Part shown: positions 1 to 8,112 of the stretch, piece by piece
How the letters are laid out: each line of letters starts with the position of its first letter
Position numbering within the stretch: the first letter of the stretch is position 1
Source: Shewanellaceae bacterium UBA2521
GTDB lineage: Bacteria > Pseudomonadota > Gammaproteobacteria > Enterobacterales > Shewanellaceae
Assembly: GCA_002341165.1 (NCBI GenBank)
Contig: DDNL01000001.1
Location: 1-56,148, forward strand
Length of the DNA stretch: 56,148 bases
Direction: 5' to 3'
The notes under the pieces: generated by a model
The model's input: only the letters and a program-made list of their open reading frames with translations
Database searches by the model: none
Told to the model about the DNA's origin: nothing
Made by a program: the position numbers and the translations under genes

Positions 1-471
1 GATGTGGATTTAACCAGCGTACAGATGGAAGCTTATCGACTGTCCAAACAAAAGCAGCAGCAATTGCGGTTAAAAGAAACCAGCCCAGATTATCACCTTG
101 ACCCAATGAATACGGAAAGCAAAGCTAAACCTAAAAATGAAAAGGAAGCTTATTTGTCGGATGTGATTGAGAAATTAAACCAGATTTTTCAAGGGGAAAC
201 ACTGACCCAAGACGATATGCTGAACTACTTTCACACCGTACAAGATAAAGTGACGGAGAATGAAGATGTGATGTATCAGATCAAACACAACAGTCCCGAA
301 CAAGCCATGATTGGTGGTTTTGAAGATTTTGTTAAAACCGCGATTTTTGATAGCTCAGAAGTTCACACCAAGCAAAAAATGCAACTGCTGAAAGAACCAC
401 AAAAGCTAAAACAATTTGCACACATGCTATTGAACTCTATTTTAGAGGAAAGTCAAAACAGGTCATCATAA
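1..471 (+). CDS. hsdR: Type I restriction enzyme subunit R (HsdR), C-terminal fragment
   Basis: This is the last ~156 codons of a gene that begins upstream of the window; the reading frame is open from base 1. The visible part matches the C-terminal helical region of type I restriction-modification HsdR subunits: a segment around residues 45-65 with an ExAxLxxxIExxNxxF-like pattern, then an FAHT-like helix (YFHTVQDKV), and a conserved end with EQAM, VHxxxxMQLL and FAxxLLxxI patterns. HsdR is the ATP-dependent translocase and nuclease subunit of the complex. Only the C-terminal domain is present, so the motor and nuclease motifs cannot be checked. Family identification is by recognition; whether hsdM and hsdS precede it is not visible. 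Confidence 0.82.
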   Translation, partial: DVDLTSVQMEAYRLSKQKQQQLRLKETSPDYHLDPMNTESKAKPKNEKEAYLSDVIEKLNQIFQGETLTQDDMLNYFHTVQDKVTENEDVMYQIKHNSPEQAMIGGFEDFVKTAIFDSSEVHTKQKMQLLKEPQKLKQFAHMLLNSILEESQNRSS

Positions 472-604
472 TTTTTATGAGCAAGGCTAAACGGTGCTTT
501 AGAAAGAGTTCAGATTACATGCAGCCTCGGTAAGGAAGCTGCGTTAACTTTTGGGTCATTCCTTTGTGTAAGGAAAGCCTTTATCTCCATTGTGGAAAAA
601 GTTT

Positions 605-1720
605 TTAGTTTGTAGAAAGCTCGCTTTTGATCAATTCAAACGCTTCGTCGAATGCAGGGTTGTCTGCTGCATACATAGCCTTAAAAGAACCCCCTGCTTC
701 CACAATCTTAACACTGTTTCTAGAGTCACTTACTTGCTCGAGATAAGCATTTATCATCTTAATATCCTGAATAAATTTTCCATAGACACTGTTCCTTTCA
801 TTTTCAGGCAATGCTGAAACCAAAATAACAACAGGTTTTTTATACACTTCAGGTTCAGATTGCGAGGCAGGAGTATTTTGTATCTTGCGTTTAGAATTAA
901 GCTTCCAATCGATCAAGGTTTCAATTAAGCCAAATGCAGCCATTTTCGTATCCTGTCCTAACGATCCATGACTGAAACGTAAATCAACGATTAAAGCATC
1001 ACTCTTATTTAAGTTCTTGAGTAGCGCTTGAGTCAATTCTTTTTCATAGCTAGAAAAATTAAAAAGTCTCAAGTAATCAACTTTCTTGCCTTCTAAAGTA
1101 GAGTCCAGTTTAAAGTCAGCAGTGTATTGCTTAAAAGTGAGCAATTCAGGTTCTTTAAATTTTTTAAGTAAGCGAGTGGCTTGAGATATAAAAGCTTGTC
1201 GAGGATCTTTATCATCTTCTATTTTATACTGATTCCAATCTTTCTCTAGGCTTTCAGGATAAAAATTATTCATATAGACCTTAAAGTCTTTTAATAAATC
1301 TTTATATTGCTCCGCACTTTGAGGCTCTTTTTTTGTGCAGGGAAGTTTTGATTGGCCTTTGTATTCTATTTCTTCTTTAGCCTCAATTTTTATGGTTATG
1401 TTTCCTTCATCATCTTCATCATAAAAAGATACCATCGAATCTAAAATTGACTCAGCAGAACTATCATCCCTTGGGTCTAGAATACAATAAGGGCCTACTC
1501 TCTGCATAACCTCTACAGACACATTGCCACTGGGTGCATCTAACGAACCTATTTGAATATAAGAACCATCTTTACCTTTCCAAATATTTGTATTTGTGTA
1601 CTCGGAAATATCATATAGTGAGTCTGGGCGAGGACCTGCTTGAGTATAGATTGAAGTAAAGCTTAGGCTTGAACATAACAAAGCACCGATCAAAAAACTT
1701 AAGTTTGTTTTTTTTATCAT
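605..1720 (-). CDS. Exported hypothetical protein, weakly S41-peptidase-like
   Basis: 371 residues with a clear N-terminal signal peptide (KK, hydrophobic stretch at about residues 6-26, possible cleavage near TQA-G). The middle is charged and lysine-rich. The C-terminal third contains DALIVDLRFSHG followed about 50 residues later by KKPVVILVSALPE, a spacing and pattern reminiscent of the core strands of C-terminal-processing (S41) peptidases, where LILDLRxNxGG precedes a VLVNxxTASAxE nucleophile strand. The GG and catalytic Ser motifs are not convincing here, so activity cannot be claimed. It stands alone, convergent with the hsdR tail and divergent from the next gene. I do not recognise the family; an exported, possibly non-catalytic S41-fold protein is an inference. 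Confidence 0.55.
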   Translation of the reverse strand: MIKKTNLSFLIGALLCSSLSFTSIYTQAGPRPDSLYDISEYTNTNIWKGKDGSYIQIGSLDAPSGNVSVEVMQRVGPYCILDPRDDSSAESILDSMVSFYDEDDEGNITIKIEAKEEIEYKGQSKLPCTKKEPQSAEQYKDLLKDFKVYMNNFYPESLEKDWNQYKIEDDKDPRQAFISQATRLLKKFKEPELLTFKQYTADFKLDSTLEGKKVDYLRLFNFSSYEKELTQALLKNLNKSDALIVDLRFSHGSLGQDTKMAAFGLIETLIDWKLNSKRKIQNTPASQSEPEVYKKPVVILVSALPENERNSVYGKFIQDIKMINAYLEQVSDSRNSVKIVEAGGSFKAMYAADNPAFDEAFELIKSELSTN

Positions 1721-2160
1721 GAAACTATTCCTCTAGTTAATTTAAATCAATTCGTTATTTTTCTTTGACAGCAAATAATGAAAAAGTTCAAAATACAAAA
1801 AAATTTATATTTAATAAGAAAATTAAAAGCATAAAAAAAATTGAAAGTTTAAGATGAAAAATTTATAAATAATTAAAAAAACTTCTATACTAAAATAAAT
1901 AAAATATATTGCCTTATTATTCTAATAACCCATTGATAAAATTAGCACGAAAATATTTCTAGATAAGCTAAATTAAACTTCATACACCATGAAAATCCAT
2001 ATATATAATATAAAGGTTTCTTCATTTTTTTCACGCCGTATAACCCACAAAAAACACAAAATTATTTGCTCAAGTTAAATATAAAACTTTTTCATTAAGA
2101 ATAGATTTTTGCTATTAAAAACAGTATGATTTGTTTTTTATTTAATGGAATAGATATCAT
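1721..2160. other. AT-rich divergent intergenic region
   Basis: About 440 bases between two divergent genes for exported proteins. It is extremely A/T-rich with many A and T tracts and no supportable ORF, RNA gene or clear repeat. It must hold the promoters of both flanking genes, but I see no unambiguous -35/-10 pair. The composition is typical of horizontally acquired DNA in Gammaproteobacteria. Confidence 0.6.
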
Positions 2161-2985
2161 ATGATCATACATCGTCCGCAATATATAACTTTTTTTTCTC
2201 TTTCTAGATCCGCTGCTATTTTTTACTTTGTTTCTTTTTGTGTACTCAATCTTCTGCTGTCTTCATTCGCTGTTGCGAGCGGATTCAGTCGGGCCTTACA
2301 TAGTCAAGCAGATAATACTCAGTTTTGGGATGCACGTATTCGTAATTTACAAATTATTGAATCCTATCAAACTCGAAACATGCAATTTAATGAAGAAGAG
2401 TTGAGTTTTTTTGGCAAGCTCTTTAACGAGCATAGTTTAATTGATGATTTAAATTTATATTCTGCGCAAAACAACGCCGAAAGAGCCGCTACGTTTGAAG
2501 CGGATCAACTGACGAATTACCCTAATTTAAGCACCAGCATCAATCAGATTTTAGAATCGGTCCATCCTACCGAAACCGAGTCGTATCTTGCTTTGGCGAT
2601 GGATGATCCAACTTTGAATGCACTGAGGACAGGAAGCATATATTATGAGGCTGGGTTTTTCCATAGCACGGCCGCATTAAACGTGGCTTATAAAGAACTC
2701 GGTGAACTCAGAGAGGCTTTTCCTGAATCTAAAAAAATTGTCTTCAAAGTAGAAGGTAAAACAGGACGTCTGAGTAATTTTCTATATCAAACAACTGAAG
2801 CTAATATGATCTGGCAACAAGAATCGTATTTCAAGGTCGTCAATAAAGATTATATAGGATCAGAAGATTTACACTTCATCCATTTACGAGAGATTACAGC
2901 CGATGAAGCACGTGCTGAGGGTCGTGTCGTATCGTCTCTTGATGGCTCTGTGAGAACACTTAAAACTCCAGACTGTAGTCGATAG
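2161..2985 (+). CDS. Exported ADP-ribosyltransferase-fold protein, catalytic residues apparently lost
   Basis: 274 residues. A hydrophobic segment at about residues 20-40 (ending FAVASG) looks like a signal peptide with a long N-region. The second half follows the order of VIP2/C3-type ADP-ribosyltransferases: a strand at 141-146 (SYLALA) where the family has YRG, then GFFHST at 165-170 matching the GFxSTS strand, then KIVFKVEGKTG at 192-202, and TTEANMIWQQESYFKV at 211-226 matching the ExE-to-FxV segment. By that alignment the NAD-binding Arg is Leu143 and the catalytic Glu is Asn215; Ser169 of the STS motif is kept. The fold assignment is by motif order only. Its partner and target are unknown. 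It could be a toxin-like or pseudoenzyme effector. Confidence 0.6.
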   Translation: MIIHRPQYITFFSLSRSAAIFYFVSFCVLNLLLSSFAVASGFSRALHSQADNTQFWDARIRNLQIIESYQTRNMQFNEEELSFFGKLFNEHSLIDDLNLYSAQNNAERAATFEADQLTNYPNLSTSINQILESVHPTETESYLALAMDDPTLNALRTGSIYYEAGFFHSTAALNVAYKELGELREAFPESKKIVFKVEGKTGRLSNFLYQTTEANMIWQQESYFKVVNKDYIGSEDLHFIHLREITADEARAEGRVVSSLDGSVRTLKTPDCSR

Positions 2986-3575
2986 TCACACAAGGCATTG
3001 CCTTCTTGATGACTACAATACATAAGTTTATGCCCGAATTTCAGCTCTGCGTGTAAAGCGCCCTATTCAATAAAATTCGGGCTTTTTTCTGTCTTTTTCT
3101 CTGTATTTTTCTCTGTCTGTTTTATATTACAAAAAACTTTGTCATGAGAAGGCAAAAAATAAAGCATATGCAGTATTTTGCTTGCATAGGGGAAAGGCCA
3201 AGAATGTTCGCACGATAGACTTTGTATCGACATTCAAACTCGTAATTTTTCAAGTTATCGTGCTCAATGAGACCTTGTTTTAGAAGTTATATTGAACAAA
3301 AAAATTCTGTGTATTGAAAAAATCAATGATGACTCTTGGTTTACTTGGTTTGTTTAATGAGGGAGATGCGAAGACGGTAAAAACAGGGCTTTACCTCAAA
3401 TTAAGCCATACAGACCTGATATAAAGCATTAAATAAGCCTTATTTAGCATAGAAAAAAACGTCTTTTTTGATTGGTAAAACCCGTATAAAAACCATAAAC
3501 AGTTGATTTTAAAGATAATTTTTAAGGTTTTGACGCCGATATAATAAGTATAACCTTTTTATATGGATGGTTTTT
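2986..3575. other. Long intergenic region with one terminator
   Basis: About 590 bases without a supportable gene. The first 105 bases hold a hairpin terminator (3032-3090). The rest is AT-rich, with no ORF above background, no tRNA-like structure and no recognisable mobile-element end. An inverted AAGGTT/AACCTT pair lies just upstream of the next gene but is too weak to call an operator. Confidence 0.5.
3032..3090 (+). terminator. Intrinsic terminator after the ADP-ribosyltransferase-like gene
   Basis: Perfect 10-bp inverted repeat GCCCGAATTT (3032-3041) / AAATTCGGGC (3073-3082) directly followed by TTTTTT. The loop is long (31 nt), but the GC-rich base and T-run support termination of the upstream plus-strand gene. 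Confidence 0.65.
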
Positions 3576-5453
3576 ATGCCACGGAGTTATAAGCGTTACG
3601 CTTGTATTGGGTTTTTTTTCTCATTCTTTCTTATATCATGCGACAATCCGATAGGAGAGGATTTAGAAGGTGGGCTGAGTTTCGATTTAAATATTGATAA
3701 AGCTAAGTTTGAAGAATACTACGACGATATAGAAGACAACGTCGATGAATTAAAAGATTTAGCTAATCTGAGTGCGGATAAAATCGACTTATCTAGTCAG
3801 GAAGTACAAGATGCTTTAGATGAAGTGAATGTATTTTTAACTCAAACAGAGGGAGTTGACATACCAGCACTGACTGCAGAAAGAGAAAAAATAGAGACTC
3901 TTTATGTAAGTCATGTAAATGACATTATCAACAAAGAGCTTGGTGCATGTCAAGATGAAGCTGCAATACAAGCAGTGGAGCAAAAGTATAATACTAAACA
4001 CTTTCAACATGAAGATATTAAATCTTACATAAATGCTCAAATGACACTTCGAAGAGCACAATTAGCAAATGCTACTTCGACTTCGACTTCTACTTCGACT
4101 TCTACTACAACTACCACTACTGCTGCACCGGCTACTACGCAAGTTAGTGCACTTATGAGTGTCATCCAAAGCTCTAATAACTTAATGGCTATACAGAACG
4201 TAAAAAATGATGTGGTTCATTTTAAACAGTATAATAAGAACGCATCTAACGAGATGAATCAAATAGAGACTGCGTATAAAGCACAAGCTAAAAGTGTGTT
4301 TAGCTCTCAACTAGCAAGCACCACAACCAATGAAGAAGCACTCAAAGTGCGCGATAACTACGCAAGCTTACACTCAGATTATCCAGAGCTACTTGAACAT
4401 GCAAAACAAGAAGTGGCCAGTAAAAATATTTCATCTACTCCAAAAGATTATATATTAGTTTTCGGTGATAGTATGTCTGATACCGGTATACGTCATGCAA
4501 AGGATATGGTGGGAAATAAACAATTTAGTTGGACATCCGCTTCTTTTGGTTACTATGCAGGACGTTATTCAGATGGACCAATTTGGGTCGACTATCTTAT
4601 GATGGATCAAATCTACTCGAAGTACATATGGATTAACCGTGCTGAAGGTGGCGCCGTTGTACGAGAGAAGCCAGGAGATAACACGGAGTCGAAGTTAGGG
4701 CAAAGTGTAAAAAGAGGTAAAATAGATGGTATGGAAGGACAAGTGAGCCATGCCCTGAAAATGATGCTTGATAAACCCTCAGACGATAGTGTTGCGATTA
4801 TATGGTTTCAGGCGGACGGCTTTGCAAATCAAGACTCTCAAGAGAGCTTTATGAGAGCCGTAGATATGCTTGTGAAAGCCGATATAAAAAATATATTGTT
4901 CATTCATAGTATGAATAATGACGTTAATAACACGCTTGCTCAGTTAACAGCTCTGATGCAAGATCCCAGTGCTGACACGAGATACAGTACGCTTGTTCTA
5001 GAAAAAGTGAGTACGGATAACATATCCATGTCCCAATTTGCGCAAGCTAACTCACTTACATTTTTAGGACCAAATGGGATGCAAAACACATCTTGCTTAG
5101 GGAGCTACACGCCAAATCAGACTGCTATAAGTATAGATGACGCCAAAGTATGGAAACCTCTTCAAGATGAATCAAAATTACCCTTGATTTCTGATGAAGA
5201 TTTTAAGAAGTATAAACTTTTCTTAGCTACTCATGAGTCATCTAATTTATATTGGTTTGAGCAAAATGAGCATCTCAATACAAACCTCTCTTACGACGAT
5301 ATGGACACTTATAACCGTGACTTTAAAGAGACATTTGCTAAAGACTGCTCTCAATATATGACGTTTGATCCATGGCATCCTACCCACGCTATGACGACAA
5401 ACATGCTCGTACCTATGATAAAAGATGGATTAGATAGAGTTGCTGCTAACTGA
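3576..5453 (+). CDS. GDSL/SGNH-family lipase/esterase lipoprotein with Thr/Ser linker
   Basis: 625 residues from the ATG at 3576, preferred over the ATG at 3567 because the GGATGG at 3565-3570 then acts as ribosome binding site. The N-terminus is a lipoprotein signal with lipobox LISC; Asp follows the Cys, which in E. coli favours inner-membrane retention. Numbering from the ATG at 3567: residues 30-170 are acidic and helical, 172-193 are a Ser/Thr/Ala linker, and the catalytic domain starts near 293. FGDSMSDTG holds the nucleophile Ser302, NND lies in the block III region, and DPWHPT (Asp601, His604) completes the triad. GRYSDGPIWVDYL is typical of PlaA/thermolabile-hemolysin-like GDSL lipases. 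Likely substrate is a (phospho)lipid ester, by inference. The gene stands alone, and its long non-catalytic N-terminal half is unusual. Confidence 0.82.
   Translation: MPRSYKRYACIGFFFSFFLISCDNPIGEDLEGGLSFDLNIDKAKFEEYYDDIEDNVDELKDLANLSADKIDLSSQEVQDALDEVNVFLTQTEGVDIPALTAEREKIETLYVSHVNDIINKELGACQDEAAIQAVEQKYNTKHFQHEDIKSYINAQMTLRRAQLANATSTSTSTSTSTTTTTTAAPATTQVSALMSVIQSSNNLMAIQNVKNDVVHFKQYNKNASNEMNQIETAYKAQAKSVFSSQLASTTTNEEALKVRDNYASLHSDYPELLEHAKQEVASKNISSTPKDYILVFGDSMSDTGIRHAKDMVGNKQFSWTSASFGYYAGRYSDGPIWVDYLMMDQIYSKYIWINRAEGGAVVREKPGDNTESKLGQSVKRGKIDGMEGQVSHALKMMLDKPSDDSVAIIWFQADGFANQDSQESFMRAVDMLVKADIKNILFIHSMNNDVNNTLAQLTALMQDPSADTRYSTLVLEKVSTDNISMSQFAQANSLTFLGPNGMQNTSCLGSYTPNQTAISIDDAKVWKPLQDESKLPLISDEDFKKYKLFLATHESSNLYWFEQNEHLNTNLSYDDMDTYNRDFKETFAKDCSQYMTFDPWHPTHAMTTNMLVPMIKDGLDRVAAN
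4073..4137 (+). repeat. Degenerate ACTTCG/ACTTCT microsatellite encoding a Thr/Ser linker
   Basis: Imperfect tandem copies of hexamers ACTTCG and ACTTCT running into ACTACA/ACCACT triplets, in frame within the GDSL lipase gene. They encode alternating Thr-Ser and then poly-Thr. Unit lengths are multiples of three, so copy-number change would alter linker length without breaking the frame. Confidence 0.75.
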
Positions 5454-5494
5454 TGTATGTTAACTGATGTATCGAATGCGTTTTCGACCAACTC

Positions 5495-5525
5495 AAAAAA
5501 GAGATGATAGAGGTATCATCTCTTG
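5495..5525 (-). terminator. Intrinsic terminator of the apbC-rluC gene run
   Basis: Perfect 10-bp inverted repeat AAGAGATGAT (5500-5509) / ATCATCTCTT (5516-5525) with a 6-nt loop. Read on the minus strand it is followed by a run of T (A-run 5495-5500 on plus), just after the rluC stop. It may also stop the convergent lipase transcript, but there is no T-run on that side. Confidence 0.8.
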
Positions 5526-5536
5526 TTATATGTGGC

Positions 5537-6487
5537 TTACAATTGGTCTAATACGGCCTGTAATGTATCAGGTAATGGCGCAGAAACAGTTTGTTTTTGC
5601 TCTTTCTTAGGATGGTAGAACGTAATGTCTGCTGCATGTAAGAATAAGCGGTCTAAACCTATCTGCTGCATAGTTTTATCAAACTGTGGATCACCATATT
5701 TAGGATCGCAAGCAATAGCATGTCCTGCATGTTGACAGTGTACTCGAATTTGATGCGTTCTACCTGTAATGGGACTTGCTTGTACCAAAGTACAATGCTC
5801 ATAGCTTTGCATAATTTTATAACGTGTTTCTGAAGGCTTACCTTCAGTATGCACATGTACGATACGCTCACCAGATTTTAAAGTTTTTTTCAACAAGGGT
5901 GCATTAACAACGCGCACATGCTTTTGCCAAGTTCCGCGCACCAACGCCAAGTAATTTTTGTGCATGGTTTTTTTACGGAGCTGATCATGCAAAGACTTCA
6001 ACATGCTCCGCTTTTTAGCCACAACCAAACAGCCCGAAGTATCGCGATCTAAACGATGCGCAAGCTCTAGAAATTTCTGCTTAGGTCTTAAAGATCGCAG
6101 TGCCTCAATAATACCAAAGCTCAGTCCACTACCACCGTGCACCGCAATACCTGCTGGTTTATTTAGAACAAGAAAGCAGTCATCTTCAAAAAGAATACAG
6201 TCTTCAAGTTGACTCACTTGGTTTAAGTTCGCTGAAGGTAATCTATCTTGAGATATTTTGGATAAGGTCATAGGTGGAATACGTACTTGATCCCCTATTT
6301 GAAGCTTGTATTCAGGTTTAACTCGCTTTTTATTTACACGTACTTCGCCTTTACGCACAATACGATAAATTAAACTCTTGGGTGCACCCTTTTGTCGAGT
6401 AATCAAGAAGTTATCTATGCGCTGTTCGGCATGGTTTTCATCAATTTCAACCAGTTCGACCTTCGTTTTTTTTTCATTGGAGTTCAT
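5537..6487 (-). CDS. rluC: 23S rRNA pseudouridine(955/2504/2580) synthase RluC
   Basis: 316 residues, near-identical in layout to E. coli RluC. An S4 RNA-binding domain lies at about residues 20-75 (PKSLIYRIVRKGEVRVNKKR), then the RluA-type catalytic domain with HRLDRDTSG at 144-152 (catalytic Asp147), and GRTHQIRVH further on. It isomerises three uridines of 23S rRNA. It is the last gene of the minus-strand run, 24 bp after holB, and ends at a strong hairpin. In E. coli rluC is not joined to holB, so the arrangement differs although the identity is secure. Confidence 0.95.
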   Translation of the reverse strand: MNSNEKKTKVELVEIDENHAEQRIDNFLITRQKGAPKSLIYRIVRKGEVRVNKKRVKPEYKLQIGDQVRIPPMTLSKISQDRLPSANLNQVSQLEDCILFEDDCFLVLNKPAGIAVHGGSGLSFGIIEALRSLRPKQKFLELAHRLDRDTSGCLVVAKKRSMLKSLHDQLRKKTMHKNYLALVRGTWQKHVRVVNAPLLKKTLKSGERIVHVHTEGKPSETRYKIMQSYEHCTLVQASPITGRTHQIRVHCQHAGHAIACDPKYGDPQFDKTMQQIGLDRLFLHAADITFYHPKKEQKQTVSAPLPDTLQAVLDQL

Positions 6488-6511
6488 ACAACATTCACTA
6501 TCTGTATCAGA

Positions 6512-7444
6512 CTATTGAGCAATAGCTGTTTTATATTGGGTAATAAGTCTTTGGCACAAACCGACATAATTGACCGTTGGCATAAGACTTAATTCATGTT
6601 TTATCTGAGCAACTTGTTCCAGAACCTGTACGAGTTGCTGCGCTTGAGAAGCTTGTTCACGGCGTGAAGAGAAGGCTTGTAATTTCTTTTTTAGCAAACT
6701 GTATAATATAGCTAAGCTCTGCTGAGGTGCTTCGCGCGTATGTTCAGCCAATTGAGGATGTAAAAAACCTGAGCGTAAGCTTTCTATCCACATTTTTTGA
6801 CCTTTCAATAAGTCATCGCCCTGACCTGCTTTTAGCAGATCGCGCAGCGGCAAAACACCACCAATAAGCGTAACAGCCCATTGTATATATTCACTGGCAA
6901 AGGATAACTCATGGCTGCTTAACCAGTTTTCTAACTCGGTAAGAGTTGGCGTGTGCATAGGTTCTACTTGGCTACGACTTAAAATGGTTGCAGGCAGCAG
7001 GTGTTTCTTGGCTGTCATCAAGAAAAAAATGGTTTGAGATTCAGGTTCTTCTAAAGTTTTTAATAATGCATTAGCGGCTGCTTTATTCATTCTGTCAGCT
7101 TGCTCTATCACCACAACGCGATGTGTGCTGACTTGAGTGGGCTTTTCTACCTGCTGAGTCAGTGCTCTAATTTGATCCACTTTAATATGATGAGATTCTG
7201 GTTTAATCCACATTAAATCAGGATGTTCGTAGGCCATGAGCAAACAACTTTTACATGTTTGGCATGCTGCGGTAGATTCTGCGTCACATAAAATAGCTTG
7301 AGCACTGTGATAGCTCAAAGGTACGCTCCCTTGTGCCTCGGATACGCCAAGCACTAAGCTTTGTGCTAAATGCTGTGTGTGTTTGCGTTGCCGTATCGCT
7401 TCAACTACTTGGAGGTGCCAAGGTAAAATGTCTTCTATAACCAA
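6512..7444 (-). CDS. holB: DNA polymerase III delta-prime subunit
   Basis: 310 residues with the clamp-loader delta-prime layout. A four-cysteine zinc module lies near residues 52-68 (CDAESTAACQTCKSC), VVVIEQADRMNKAAANALLKTLEEP matches the Walker-B-like and sensor region, and SRSQ corresponds to the SRC motif with Cys changed to Gln position-shifted. As in other delta-prime subunits, no intact P-loop is visible. The only good start is TTG at 7442-7444, which overlaps the tmk stop by 10 nt, indicating translational coupling. It forms part of the tau/delta/delta-prime clamp-loader complex. Confidence 0.92.
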   Translation of the reverse strand: MVIEDILPWHLQVVEAIRQRKHTQHLAQSLVLGVSEAQGSVPLSYHSAQAILCDAESTAACQTCKSCLLMAYEHPDLMWIKPESHHIKVDQIRALTQQVEKPTQVSTHRVVVIEQADRMNKAAANALLKTLEEPESQTIFFLMTAKKHLLPATILSRSQVEPMHTPTLTELENWLSSHELSFASEYIQWAVTLIGGVLPLRDLLKAGQGDDLLKGQKMWIESLRSGFLHPQLAEHTREAPQQSLAILYSLLKKKLQAFSSRREQASQAQQLVQVLEQVAQIKHELSLMPTVNYVGLCQRLITQYKTAIAQ

Positions 7445-8085
7445 TGGGATAAGCTCTTTTCTAGGGTAGATTGAATCTGCACTTGAACTTGTTCTATAGA
7501 TTGCTGCGCATCAATAATATGAATCGAATCATCACTTTGTGCAATATCAAGATATCTGGTGCGTGTTCTGATAAAAAAATCTAAGTTCTCTTTCTCTATT
7601 CTATCTAATGCACCGCGCTTTGCAACACGTTCTAGTCCCAATTGGGGATCAATATCAAGGTATAAAGTGAGATCGGGTTTAAATCCAGCTAAGGTTGCCT
7701 GACTGACTTGATCGACCAAGCTTGTGAGCTCTCGCCCTCCCCCCTGATAAGCTCTGGAGGATAAGTCATGCCGATCACCTATCACCCATACACCTTGCTC
7801 TAATTTGGGCTGAATCACATTTTTAACGAGCTGCATACGCGCAGCATACATGATCAGGCATTCTGCTTCTGGCGTGAGTGTTTCGTGCGTATAGTCTTTT
7901 TTGACCAAGGCTCTGAGCTGTTCTGCTAAATCAGTACCGCCTGGCTCTCTTGTACATACGATATCTTGGATGCCTGATTGCTGTAAATACTGATAAATCG
8001 TGTCTATCGCTGTTGATTTACCTGCGCCTTCTAGGCCCTCAATTACAATAAATTTTGCTTTTTTTTGCGTATCTTGCAATGTCAT
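7435..8085 (-). CDS. tmk: Thymidylate kinase
   Basis: 216 residues. P-loop GLEGAGKS at 17-24, TREPGGTDLAEQLR for dTMP binding, and the DRHDLSSRAYQGGGR segment characteristic of bacterial Tmk; the lid region carries LERVAKRGALDRIE. It phosphorylates dTMP to dTDP in DNA precursor synthesis. The conserved mltG-tmk-holB order is kept; it overlaps holB by 10 nt and lies 27 nt after mltG. Confidence 0.96.
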   Translation of the reverse strand: MTLQDTQKKAKFIVIEGLEGAGKSTAIDTIYQYLQQSGIQDIVCTREPGGTDLAEQLRALVKKDYTHETLTPEAECLIMYAARMQLVKNVIQPKLEQGVWVIGDRHDLSSRAYQGGGRELTSLVDQVSQATLAGFKPDLTLYLDIDPQLGLERVAKRGALDRIEKENLDFFIRTRTRYLDIAQSDDSIHIIDAQQSIEQVQVQIQSTLEKSLSHWL

Positions 8086-8112
8086 ATTCTTTTCTTCTCG
8101 TGTTGCCTTGTT

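Noticed and set aside
590..817. 75-codon plus-strand ORF
   Set aside because: Antisense shadow of the exported S41-like gene on the minus strand, without a start signal.
3521..3556. AAGGTT/AACCTT inverted pair before the GDSL lipase
   Set aside because: Arms of 6 bp and a long spacer; common by chance in this composition.
2986..3575. Possible mobile-element remnant in the long spacer
   Set aside because: No terminal inverted repeats, target duplication or transposase-like frame could be recognised.
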